Below, one piece after another: positions 1 through 6,098 of a stretch of 10,033 bases of DNA (within the stretch, counting starts at the first letter, position 1; each line of letters opens with the position of its first letter). Source of the DNA: Akkermansia muciniphila (GTDB taxonomy: Bacteria > Verrucomicrobiota > Verrucomicrobiia > Limisphaerales > UBA9464). Location: contig CAMCFL010000070.1 in the NCBI GenBank assembly GCA_945873715.1, forward strand, positions 1 to 10,033, written 5' to 3'. The notes beneath the pieces are model-generated. The model was given only the letters and a program-made list of their open reading frames with translations. It was not told where the DNA came from and searched no databases. Made by a program: the position numbers and the translations under genes.

Positions 1-19
1 GTTCTCGGGAGGGGCAGGG

Positions 20-2770
20 TTACGACGTCGTCCCCTCGAGCGCTCCCCACCAGTGGTGATAAAGTCGTTCCAGGGTTTCGCGCGGGTCTTCCACCAGCAG
101 CGCTTCGCGGATCCGGGTGGCATACATCCCGAAGGACAGGGGCGGGACCAGCGCCACGGGACGCAGACGGATCGGACGGCCCCGCGCCTCCAGGTCGCGC
201 AGATAGGCCACGGCGCGGGTCTCATCCAGGAAGGAATGGGCGGCGTCGCGTCGGGCTTCGCGGAGAAGCACGTGGTCTGGCTCATGTTCCACCAGCACGT
301 TGAAGATCACCTCGGCGCTCCATTGCAGCTTCCGGGCGGACTTCTGCTCGCCGAAGTAGTTCCGATAGACCATCAGGCCGGTCTGCGCGGCATTGCGGAA
401 GTGATACTTCAACAGGTCGGAACGTCGGAGCACCTCCTCCAGATCGCGGTCGAAGGCCTCCGGATTCAACAAGGCCCGCAACTCCTCCTCGGTCAGCCGG
501 CGGTCGGCCCCCACCGTCAGGACGAATCCGTAGTCATCGGCGGTGGCCACCGGATTGCCCACGCCCAGGCGTCCGAGTCGCAGGCCAACCACCCGTGACA
601 ACGCATCGTTGGCGGCGCGTCCGATGAGCGAGTGAAAGAAGTAATGTCGCCGCCGCTGTACCGGGGATTCCACCGCCGGGGCCGCGGCGGGCTTGATGGA
701 CGCAGGGGCTTGGGATCTTCCAGCCAGATCGATGGCGGCCATGGCCAGTTGCCCTTCCGGAGGGGGCGGTTCCGCGCGGGACGCGGGACGTGCCGTCGTC
801 CGGCCAGCAGCGGGACGGCGGGGCCCTGGCACCGAGGCGGGCTCGCGACCCAACGCTGCCAGAGCCATCGCCTCCTCCAGGTACTCCTCCACCAGGAGGA
901 AATCCGGGGTGGGAATCTCGCTCACCCCATGCTGGGCGGCGTGGACCCGGTAGATGATGGCAGCGTTGTTCCCGCCACACTCCAGACGTTCGGCAATCCA
1001 GGGCTGCAACGTGGCCGGGCGGTCCCCAGCCTCGATCCGGCCGCGAAGTTCGCGTCGGAAGGATCGGATTTCCTGCGCGACGCGGTTCGCCAGGGGGAAC
1101 TTGTTCGCACCCCAACGTGGAACCGTCGGTGTGGCCCCGTCGGCCCGGGCCACCCAGCATTCCATCGTTCCCATCCGCTCGAGTCGGAGCGGGCGTCCGG
1201 CCAGGGTGAAGACGTCGCCGATCCGGAGGCCGCGGAGGAATCCTTCCTCGACCGTTCCCAACTGGGTGTTGCGCAGTAGCACCCGGACGACGCCTTCGGT
1301 GGAGATCGTGCCGATGTTCTGGAGGTAGTCCCGCTTGGTCGCGCCCGCCCGGGTCTCGAAGGTGTCGTCGGTGAGGTGGATCCGCCCGAAAACATCGGTG
1401 TACTGCTGGCGGAGGGAACGTCCGCCCCCGGCGAGGTACTCGAGCACCCGGTCGAACTCCGCGCGTTCGAGGTTGCGGTAAGGCCAGGCGCGACGAACCA
1501 GTTCAAAGGCCTCGTCCCGGGTCCATTCGCGGATGCAACCCATCCCCACCAGATGCTGGGCCAGCACATCGAGCGGAGCCGTCGGAAGACGAATGGCGTC
1601 GAGATGACCGGCGCGGGCGAGACGGGCCGTGGCGCAGCACTCGACCAGGTCCCCGACGTTCGTCGCCATGAGCAGGCCCCGGCTGACGTCGTTGATCCGG
1701 TGCCCGGCCCGACCGGTCCGTTGCAGGGCACGACTGACGCCCTTGGGCGTGGCCAGCATCACGACCAGGTCGATGCTCCCGATGTCGATGCCGAGTTCGA
1801 GCGACGTGGAACAGACCACCGCCCGCAATTCACCCCGCTTCAGGCGGTCCTCGACGTCCAGACGGAGATCGCGGTCGAGCGAGCCGTGGTGGCATTCGAT
1901 CTGTTCCGCCAGTGCCGGGCGTTCCTGACGGAGCCAGTAGGTGGTGGACTCGGCCCCGGACCGGGTGTTGGTGAAGACCAGGGTCGTGCGATTCGCATCG
2001 ATGAGGCGTGCCAGTTCTCCGATGAGTCGGACCCCGGTGAACCCGGCGGCCGGGTAAGGCTCGCGCTGCAGCGGGGTGTATACCTGCAGGTCCATCCGTT
2101 TGGTGGTGGCCACCTCAATCACCGCCGTGGCCCTGCCGCCGCCTCCGACGAACGAGGCGACCTCGGCCGTGGGCGAGACCGTGGCGGACAACCCGATGCG
2201 TTGGGGACCGGTTCCCGGGGTGGCCAGGGCCGAAAGTCGTTCCAGGCTCAGGCTCAGATCCGCGCCCCGTTTGTTCTCCGCCAGCGCATGCACCTCGTCG
2301 ATGACCACCCAACGCACCTGCGCCAGGTGCGGAAGCCACCGCGCCTGGCTCAGCAGCAGTCCCAGACTCTCCGGCGTGGTCAGGAGCACATGGGGCGGAT
2401 GATCGAACTGTCGTCGGCGCTCCGAGGAATCGGTGTCGCCGGAACGCAGGGCGATCCGGATGGGCGGAGACTCGCCGTAGGCTTCCCGCAATGGGCCGTT
2501 CAGGTTCTTGTCGAGGTCATAGGCCAAGGCGCGGAGCGGCGAGATGTAGATCGCCTGCAGCGTGTCGGGCAGGTGTTGGACGGCGTGGTCCAGGGACAGT
2601 TGGTGCAGGATGGGCAGGAACGCCGCCAGGGTCTTGCCCGTGCCGGTGGGAGAGACAATCAGCACGTTCTCACCCGCCAGGACGCGCGGGCCCGCCGCCG
2701 CCTGCGCCGGGGTCGGGGCAGGGAATCGCCCGATAAACCATCGGCTGAATCGGGACTCCTCGGCGAACAC
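20..2770 (-). CDS. lhr: Lhr-type ATP-dependent helicase (Lhr core, superfamily 2)
   Basis: A complete 916-residue protein of the Lhr family, 3'-5' nucleic-acid translocases linked to DNA repair. Visible helicase motifs, in order: a Q-motif-like PTPAQ (20-24), Walker A SPTGTGKT (40-47), SPLRAL (77-82), TTPESL (131-136), the DEVH box (158-161) typical of Lhr, SAT (195-197), LVFTNTRS (264-271), STSLELGIDIG (321-331) and QRTGRAGHR (350-358). The rest fits the winged-helix and DEAD/DEAH-associated region of Lhr. It is interrupted at about 642-705 by a Pro/Ala/Arg-rich linker, after which the conserved block HYFFHSLIGRAANDAL (709-724) resumes. The length matches the short Lhr-core form, not the ~1,500-residue E. 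coli protein. The start is GTG at 2770. An in-frame TGA at 2797-2795 leaves almost no room upstream, and the nearest GGAGG (2791-2787) is 16 nt away, longer than usual. It is transcribed away from the atp operon and no functional link is evident. Confidence 0.93.
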   Translation of the reverse strand: MFAEESRFSRWFIGRFPAPTPAQAAAGPRVLAGENVLIVSPTGTGKTLAAFLPILHQLSLDHAVQHLPDTLQAIYISPLRALAYDLDKNLNGPLREAYGESPPIRIALRSGDTDSSERRRQFDHPPHVLLTTPESLGLLLSQARWLPHLAQVRWVVIDEVHALAENKRGADLSLSLERLSALATPGTGPQRIGLSATVSPTAEVASFVGGGGRATAVIEVATTKRMDLQVYTPLQREPYPAAGFTGVRLIGELARLIDANRTTLVFTNTRSGAESTTYWLRQERPALAEQIECHHGSLDRDLRLDVEDRLKRGELRAVVCSTSLELGIDIGSIDLVVMLATPKGVSRALQRTGRAGHRINDVSRGLLMATNVGDLVECCATARLARAGHLDAIRLPTAPLDVLAQHLVGMGCIREWTRDEAFELVRRAWPYRNLERAEFDRVLEYLAGGGRSLRQQYTDVFGRIHLTDDTFETRAGATKRDYLQNIGTISTEGVVRVLLRNTQLGTVEEGFLRGLRIGDVFTLAGRPLRLERMGTMECWVARADGATPTVPRWGANKFPLANRVAQEIRSFRRELRGRIEAGDRPATLQPWIAERLECGGNNAAIIYRVHAAQHGVSEIPTPDFLLVEEYLEEAMALAALGREPASVPGPRRPAAGRTTARPASRAEPPPPEGQLAMAAIDLAGRSQAPASIKPAAAPAVESPVQRRRHYFFHSLIGRAANDALSRVVGLRLGRLGVGNPVATADDYGFVLTVGADRRLTEEELRALLNPEAFDRDLEEVLRRSDLLKYHFRNAAQTGLMVYRNYFGEQKSARKLQWSAEVIFNVLVEHEPDHVLLREARRDAAHSFLDETRAVAYLRDLEARGRPIRLRPVALVPPLSFGMYATRIREALLVEDPRETLERLYHHWWGALEGTTS

Positions 2771-2888
2771 GGACGGAGTTGTCGTTCCTCCCGGTCAGGA
2801 TTCAAGCTTCCCGGTAACGCTCTCCCGACCGGGGTGCCGGCGGGGAGTCGCCGCGGAGAAGCGGAGAAGCGGGGTGGGACAAAGCCAT

Positions 2889-2994
2889 CGCCTCCCCACC
2901 CCGGAGGGGTGACGGACGGTAGCCCGGGGTGGCGCGGCGACACCCCGGGTTCGAGCCCCAAAATGCCACCGCCCCGGCAGGGGTTCCAGAGCCG
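2889..2994. repeat. GC-rich three-hairpin repeat, copy A
   Basis: A 106-bp element nearly identical to 3188-3295, in direct orientation. Over the shared length there is one substitution (G at 2955 for C) and a 2-nt deletion. It contains hairpin 1 at 2897-2911 (6-bp CACCCC/GGGGTG, loop GGA), hairpin 2 at 2923-2949 (9-bp perfect CCCGGGGTG/CACCCCGGG, 9-nt loop) and hairpin 3 at 2972-2983 (CCCC/GGGG, loop GGCA). Hairpin 3 is shortened relative to copy B because the AA of its left arm is missing. Weaker similarity continues about 10 nt upstream (gacaaag versus gaccaaag). No transposase or target-site duplication is seen. It could be a REP-like or MITE-like interspersed element. Confidence 0.9.
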
Positions 2995-3042
2995 CTCCAC
3001 CGCGGCCATTCCCCACGCCCGGGTTTGTGCCCCTCAACCGGG

Positions 3043-3066
3043 GGGACCCGGCGGCCCGCCGGTCCC
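3043..3066. other. Strong GC hairpin
   Basis: GGGACC at 3043-3048 pairs with GGTCCC at 3061-3066. Inside, GGCG (3050-3053) pairs with CGCC around a GCC loop, with C3049 bulged. This gives about 10 bp of stem in 24 nt. No T-run follows on either strand, so a canonical intrinsic terminator is unlikely. It lies between the two copies of the longer repeat and may be part of another mobile or repeated unit. Confidence 0.5.
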
Positions 3067-3089
3067 GGGAAGAGAAAGCCGGAAGGATT

Positions 3090-3119
3090 TCACCGAAGAG
3101 ACGGGGAGAACGCAGAGGT
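3090..3119. repeat. Short purine-rich interspersed repeat (with related copy 2848-2875)
   Basis: The stretch reads as loosely periodic GAGA/GACG/GAAC units (caccgaagagacggggag and onward). A related, more decayed copy lies at 2848-2875 and contains two exact tandem GCGGAGAA octamers (2853-2868) plus half a third. By eye the two match at about 22 of 30 positions with small gaps. Each precedes a copy of the three-hairpin element. I recall similar strings as common intergenic repeats in several bacterial phyla, but cannot confirm family membership here. Confidence 0.4.
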
Positions 3120-3187
3120 CACAAGGTTTGATACCCACCCCGCGCCGGGCGTGGCGTTCGTCGCTTCGTGGTTGTAGACCAAAGGTC

Positions 3188-3295
3188 CGCCTCCCCACCC
3201 CGGAGGGGTGACGGACGGTAGCCCGGGGTGGCGCGGCGACACCCCGGGTTCGACCCCCAAAATGCCACCGAACCCCGGCAGGGGTTCCAGAGCCG
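3188..3295. repeat. GC-rich three-hairpin repeat, copy B
   Basis: The second, 108-bp copy, about 299 bp downstream of copy A in the same orientation. Hairpins are at 3196-3210 (6-bp stem, loop GGA), 3222-3248 (9-bp stem, 9-nt loop) and 3270-3287 (7-bp GAACCCC/GGGGTTC, loop GGCA). The third stem is intact here, so this is the better-preserved copy. In the minus-strand reading it forms part of short open frames, which I take to be artefacts of the repeat. Confidence 0.9.
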
Positions 3296-3391
3296 TTCTC
3301 CGCCGGTTTGAAGCACCACGAAACCACGGACACGATGGACCGAAAGCAGCGGACGTCGTGCCCGTCGCTTCGCGGTTGTCTCCGCGCGCTC

Positions 3392-3519
3392 GGTCCACGC
3401 CTCCTCCCCGGGAGTCCGTGGACCCTCCCCGCCCGATTGAAGTGAGCCTCGTGACCTCGTCTCCTACTCGGGACGAGCTTTGTGAGTCCGTGGACCCACG
3501 CCCGCTGGGGGCAGCGGGC
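3392..3519. repeat. Chain of stem-loops with a 14-bp direct repeat
   Basis: Three inverted repeats follow one another. The first is GGTCCACG (3392-3399) with CGTGGACC (3417-3424), which has a nested CTCC/GGAG. The second is CTCGTC (3456-3461) with GACGAG (3472-3477). The third is GCCCGCTG (3500-3507) with CAGCGGGC (3512-3519), a perfect 8-bp stem with a GGGG loop. The 14-mer gagtccgtggaccc occurs exactly at 3412-3425 and 3484-3497. It overlaps the right arm of the first hairpin, so the second copy can also pair with that hairpin's left arm. No gene ends nearby, so these are not obvious terminators. They may be repeat remnants or a structured 5' leader if transcription starts upstream. Confidence 0.5.
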
Positions 3520-3574
3520 CTACAGCGGGGACGAAAGACTCAGGAGGCATCCGGAATCCAAAAATCCCAAAGAA

Positions 3575-3610
3575 TGGTCTTGTGAAAAATTTCACTATTG
3601 CAGAATCTGT
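3575..3610 (+). promoter_or_regulatory. Candidate atp operon promoter/operator area
   Basis: This is the most AT-rich stretch of the intergenic region, about 75-110 bp before the preferred atpB start. It contains a perfect inverted repeat GTGAAA-AA-TTTCAC (3582-3595). A weak sigma70-like pair is possible: TTGTGA (3580-3585) and CAGAAT (3601-3606), but the 15-bp spacing is poor and the match partial. The composition and position suggest promoter or operator function. The exact boxes are a guess. Confidence 0.3.
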
Positions 3611-3683
3611 CTTCCTGTTTCGAGCGGTGCCCCCCTTCGGGTGGTGCTTTGCAATGGAGTGGGTGGAGCAAAACAGGACGAGC

Positions 3684-4685
3684 ATGCGGCTGTATCAGTG
3701 GATCGTAGCGCTATTTCTGGCGGTCAGTTTGAACGGCTTTGCCCATGCGGCGGATGCCGTGGCGGACGCTGCCCATGCAGCCACGGGTGCTGCTCATGCG
3801 GTGGAGGAGGGGGTGCCCATCGCTGCCCCCATCCTCTGCGGATGGTTCAAGGGTTCGAACGGCGTGGAATTCCTCTCGGCCGGTGCGGCCGGGCAGGCGG
3901 TTGCCGCCGGCAAACCCTTGCTGTTCGCGATCACCAATTCGATGGTCGCGATGGCCTTGGTGGCCCTGGGCCTGATCGTCTTCGCCCAGTTGGCGACGCG
4001 GAACATCCAGATGGTTCCCAGGGGCCTCCAGAACTTCGCGGAATGGGTGATCGAATCCCTGCAGGATTTCCTCGGGGGAATCCTTGGCCCGAAGATGGTC
4101 AAGCAGACCTTCTGGTATTTCGCGACCGTCTTCCTGTTCATCCTTTCCGCCAATTGGTTCGGCCTCCTGCCGGGGGTGGGAACGGTCGGTTGGGGAACCG
4201 AAGGAGCGCATGGTTTCCACGTCACGGAACCGTTGCTGCGCGGCGCGAATGCCGACCTCAACATGACGTTCTCGCTGGCGGTCGGCTTCTTCGCCATGTG
4301 GTTGATCTGGTCGATCCGTTCGAACGGCGTGGGCGGCTTCTTCTCGCACATCTTCGTCTATCACGGCGACGCCACCGGCGCGATGAAGGCCCTGTTGTTC
4401 CTGATGTTCTTCCTGGTGGGATTCCTGGAGGTCATCTCGATCATGATCCGGCCGGTCTCGTTGACCTTCCGATTGTTCGGCAATGTGTATGCCGGTGAAT
4501 CCCTGCTGGAGATGATGCTCCACAAGGGCGGCTTCCTGGCGGCACTGCCCTTCTACGGACTCGAATTGATGGTCGGTGCCATCCAGGCCCTGGTCTTCAC
4601 GCTTTTGACGGCAGTCTTCACCTCCCTGATGTGCACTCACGACGAAGCGCACAGCGAGGAACACGGGGAAGGGTCGCATCATTGA
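3684..4685 (+). CDS. atpB: F1Fo ATP synthase subunit a
   Basis: Fo subunit a forms the half-channels through which ions reach and leave the c-ring in the cytoplasmic membrane. The 333-residue product starts with a signal-peptide-like segment: MRLYQW, a hydrophobic core, then AHA at 20-22 followed by ADA. An Ala/His-rich stretch follows. Membrane segments lie at about 78-106, 142-166, 192-211, 234-256 and 282-316. The motif SLTFRLFGNVYAGE carries the essential Arg263 (E. coli Arg210) and Glu272 (Glu219). GAIQALVF carries Gln301 (Gln252), and Glu294 sits where E. coli has His245. The C-terminus is acidic and His-rich. The frame is open back to a GTG at 3582, but the 34 extra residues (to MEWVEQNRTS) look unlike an export signal, so ATG 3684 is preferred; ATG 3654 is possible. 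Only a weak AGGA lies upstream. First gene of the operon in the window. Confidence 0.95.
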   Translation: MRLYQWIVALFLAVSLNGFAHAADAVADAAHAATGAAHAVEEGVPIAAPILCGWFKGSNGVEFLSAGAAGQAVAAGKPLLFAITNSMVAMALVALGLIVFAQLATRNIQMVPRGLQNFAEWVIESLQDFLGGILGPKMVKQTFWYFATVFLFILSANWFGLLPGVGTVGWGTEGAHGFHVTEPLLRGANADLNMTFSLAVGFFAMWLIWSIRSNGVGGFFSHIFVYHGDATGAMKALLFLMFFLVGFLEVISIMIRPVSLTFRLFGNVYAGESLLEMMLHKGGFLAALPFYGLELMVGAIQALVFTLLTAVFTSLMCTHDEAHSEEHGEGSHH

Positions 4686-4717
4686 GTCGGGTGACTCCTT
4701 GCGGTTCGGAAAACAAT

Positions 4718-4760
4718 TTTGGCCGTCGGACCGTGGCAAAGTTCTGCGGGGACGGCCGAG
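4718..4760 (+). promoter_or_regulatory. Hairpin and A-rich leader upstream of atpE
   Basis: In the 97-bp atpB-atpE gap, GGCCGTC (4721-4727) pairs with GACGGCC (4751-4757). The stem extends to about 10 bp with T4719-A4759 and G-U pairs, and the loop is 23 nt. A small hairpin GAGTC-GGGT-GACTC (4684-4697) overlaps the atpB stop. After the large hairpin comes an unpaired A-rich leader (4761-4782, including a run of seven A) directly before ATG 4783, which has no Shine-Dalgarno motif. An A-rich unstructured leader could favour ribosome loading on a message needed in excess; that role is inferred. Confidence 0.5.
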
Positions 4761-4782
4761 CAACACAAAAAAAGCAGACAAC

Positions 4783-4971
4783 ATGAACGGAAACATCGCC
4801 ATCGCTGGCGCCGCTTTGGGCGGCACCATCGCCCTCGGCCTGATCGGCTGCAAGGCCGCTGAAGCCGTCGGCCGTAACCCGGGTGCATCCGGCAAGATCC
4901 TCGTGCAGGCGCTCCTGAGCGCCGCGCTCGCGGAAGGTGCCCTGATCATCACGATCCTGATGGGCAAGTAA
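4783..4971 (+). CDS. atpE: F1Fo ATP synthase subunit c (short form)
   Basis: The c subunit is a two-helix hairpin that assembles into the membrane rotor ring and carries the translocated ion. The product is only 62 residues, against about 70-85 in most bacteria. Helix 1 (about 4-28) has G13, A17 and G19 in place of the usual glycine series. The polar loop is R31-N32-P33. Helix 2 carries the ion-binding Glu51, exactly 20 residues after Arg31, the same distance as Arg41 to Asp61 in E. coli. Shortening is at both ends: about 10 residues before helix 1 and about 7 after helix 2. Leu18 and Gly52 occupy positions where sodium-type rings have Gln and Ser, so proton coupling is inferred. The frame extends to a TTG at 4699, but that extension is charged and unlike any c subunit. 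Hairpins lie on both sides of the gene. Confidence 0.93.
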   Translation: MNGNIAIAGAALGGTIALGLIGCKAAEAVGRNPGASGKILVQALLSAALAEGALIITILMGK

Positions 4972-4977
4972 TTGCCT

Positions 4978-5003
4978 GCATGGGATCGCTTGCGATCCCG
5001 TGC
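4978..5003 (+). promoter_or_regulatory. Intercistronic hairpin after atpE
   Basis: Six bases after the atpE stop, GCATGGGATCG (4978-4988) pairs with CGATCCCGTGC (4993-5003) around a CTTG loop. This is an 11-bp stem with a single T-G pair. The following bases are a C-run rather than a T-run, so full termination is unlikely. A stable hairpin at the 3' end of a highly needed cistron could shield upstream mRNA from 3' exonucleases or mark a processing point. Function is inferred. Confidence 0.6.
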
Positions 5004-5037
5004 CCCCCCTTTCGACCCTGTAGAACAGTTCACGCTT

Positions 5038-5601
5038 ATGCAGCTCGGTCTCATTCTTGCCGCCGCGGAAGGTGGCGTGGTGAACGGTCTGAAAACGACC
5101 GCTTCGGAAATCGGACACAAGTTCGGTTTCAACACGTCGCTTTTCATCTCCCAGCTCATCGGGTTCTTCATCGTCGCGTTCGTCCTGCACCGGTTTGCCT
5201 TCAAGCCCCTGCAGAAGATCCTCGCGGATCGCGAGGCCAAGATCTCGGAGAGCCTGGCTGCTGCGGATCGCATGAAGGCCGACCTCGCCAAGGCGGACGA
5301 GGAGCGCAAGCGCGTCTTGAGTGAGGCGGGTGTGCAGGCCAACAAGATCGTGGAGGAGGCCCGTCAGGCCGCCGCCCGCATCGCGGAGGTCGAGACCCAG
5401 AAGGTCGTGGTGGCCGCCAAGGACATCCTCGACAAGGCCCGTCAGGCCAGCGAGGCCGACCTGATCCGCATGAAGGCCGAGCTCCGCCGCGAGGTGGGCC
5501 GTCTGGTGGTGGACACCTCGACCAAGGTCACCGGCAAGATCCTGACGATCGACGACCAGAAGCGTCTGGCCGAGGATGCGAATCGGGAATTGGCCGCCTG
5601 A
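5038..5601 (+). CDS. atpF: F1Fo ATP synthase subunit b
   Basis: Subunit b forms the peripheral stalk that holds alpha3beta3 still against the rotating ring. The product has 187 residues, somewhat longer than the E. coli protein (156). A periplasmic N-terminal stretch of about 33 residues precedes one membrane helix (about 34-53, LFISQLIGFFIVAFVLHRF). The conserved KPL (56-58) with Arg65 follows, then a long charged helix rich in Ala, Glu, Lys and Arg to the end, as expected for the dimeric coiled-coil stalk. Only one b-type gene is present, so the stalk is probably a homodimer. ATG 5038 is chosen because the frame's extension back to TTG 4972 would read through the hairpin and is unlike b. 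No Shine-Dalgarno motif is visible. The gap from atpE is 66 bp. Confidence 0.94.
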   Translation: MQLGLILAAAEGGVVNGLKTTASEIGHKFGFNTSLFISQLIGFFIVAFVLHRFAFKPLQKILADREAKISESLAAADRMKADLAKADEERKRVLSEAGVQANKIVEEARQAAARIAEVETQKVVVAAKDILDKARQASEADLIRMKAELRREVGRLVVDTSTKVTGKILTIDDQKRLAEDANRELAA

Positions 5602-5636
5602 GGCCGGTCCGCTGAAGCTTCCCTTCACCGCAAACC

Positions 5637-6029
5637 ATGAAGATCAACCGTCAGGCCCGGCGTGATGCCAAGTCGCTCTTTCAGGCGTGTCGCCCCGGTG
5701 GCGTGCTGGACGAGACCAAGGTTCGTTCGGTGGTGCAGAAGGTCATCGATGCCAAGCCCCGCGGGTACCTCGGTGTCCTGAGTTATTTCCAGCGCCTGGT
5801 GCGACTGGAGATCGAGCGCCGCACGGCGGTGGTCCACAGCGCGGCTCCGCTGACGGCGGAGTTCCAGAAGAGCATCACCGCCAATCTGGCGGCGGCTCAC
5901 GGGGCCGGCTTGAGGTTGTCCTTTGACGTGGATCCTTCCCTGCTGGGCGGGTTGCGCGTGAAAGTGGGATCCCAGATCCATGATGGGACCGTCGCCGGAC
6001 GGTTGGCGGCCCTGCGGGAATCCTTTTGA
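5637..6029 (+). CDS. atpH: F1Fo ATP synthase subunit delta (short form)
   Basis: Delta (OSCP) links the top of alpha3beta3 to the b stalk. The C-terminal half is canonical: FDVDPSLLGGLRVKVG (96-111) and IHDGTVAGRLAALRESF (114-130) match the family signature. The whole protein is only 130 residues, where about 175-185 is usual. The start ARRDAKSLF resembles helix 1 of the N-terminal domain (ARPYAKAAF in E. coli). The next part, from about residue 22, resembles the last two helices before the C-terminal domain. Roughly 45 residues, about the middle helices of the six-helix bundle, are therefore absent. The 35-bp gap after atpF is too short to encode them, and no stop or frame break is seen. No Shine-Dalgarno motif precedes ATG 5637. 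Identity is secure from the C-terminus and operon position. Confidence 0.88.
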   Translation: MKINRQARRDAKSLFQACRPGGVLDETKVRSVVQKVIDAKPRGYLGVLSYFQRLVRLEIERRTAVVHSAAPLTAEFQKSITANLAAAHGAGLRLSFDVDPSLLGGLRVKVGSQIHDGTVAGRLAALRESF

Positions 6030-6098
6030 AGCGAACGAAGCGGCAAGCAGCACACGACGAGCGAGTAGTTTGAGTCCAATTTTCAGTTTTTTGAGCAT

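Larger units (their letters stand above)
2771..3683. other. Non-coding, repeat-rich divergent intergenic region
   Basis: About 0.9 kb between the helicase start and the atpB start. I find no open frame with recognisable protein character; the open frames here run through hairpins and repeats. Contents in order: a decayed purine-rich repeat (2848-2875), hairpin element copy A (2889-2994), a possible decayed fragment of it (3016-3037), a strong hairpin (3043-3066), a second purine-rich repeat (3090-3119), hairpin element copy B (3188-3295), a cacga/cacgga-type repeat (3314-3340), a chain of stem-loops (3392-3519), and an AT-rich stretch near 3560-3610 that probably contains the atp promoter. 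Both divergent promoters should lie in this region. Confidence 0.8.

Noticed and set aside
2936..2970. tRNA-like T-arm (GGGTTCGAGCCCC) in repeat copy A
   Set aside because: Only three stem pairs form, no acceptor, D or anticodon arms can be found, and copy B changes the loop.
1376..3211. 611-codon + strand open frame opposite the helicase and running into the repeats
   Set aside because: It is antisense to a well-supported helicase gene, its product is low-complexity with no recognisable domain, and GC-rich codon bias explains it.
2889..3295. CRISPR array
   Set aside because: Only two long copies about 300 bp apart, with no regular spacers and no cas genes.
2659..3398. Several short - strand open frames across the repeats
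   Set aside because: They share peptides only because they read the same repeated DNA; there are no ribosome sites or family features.
3582..3683. GTG 3582 or ATG 3654 as the atpB start
   Set aside because: The extension lacks membrane or export character, and GTG 3582 lies inside the inverted repeat. ATG 3684 gives a clear signal-peptide-like start.
4978..5010. Intrinsic terminator after atpE
   Set aside because: The hairpin is strong but is followed by C residues rather than a T-run, and the operon continues on the same strand.
5602..5860. Frameshift in atpH hiding a longer delta N-terminus
   Set aside because: The upstream gap is only 35 bp, the frame is uninterrupted, and the N-terminal residues already resemble helix 1; the missing part is internal.
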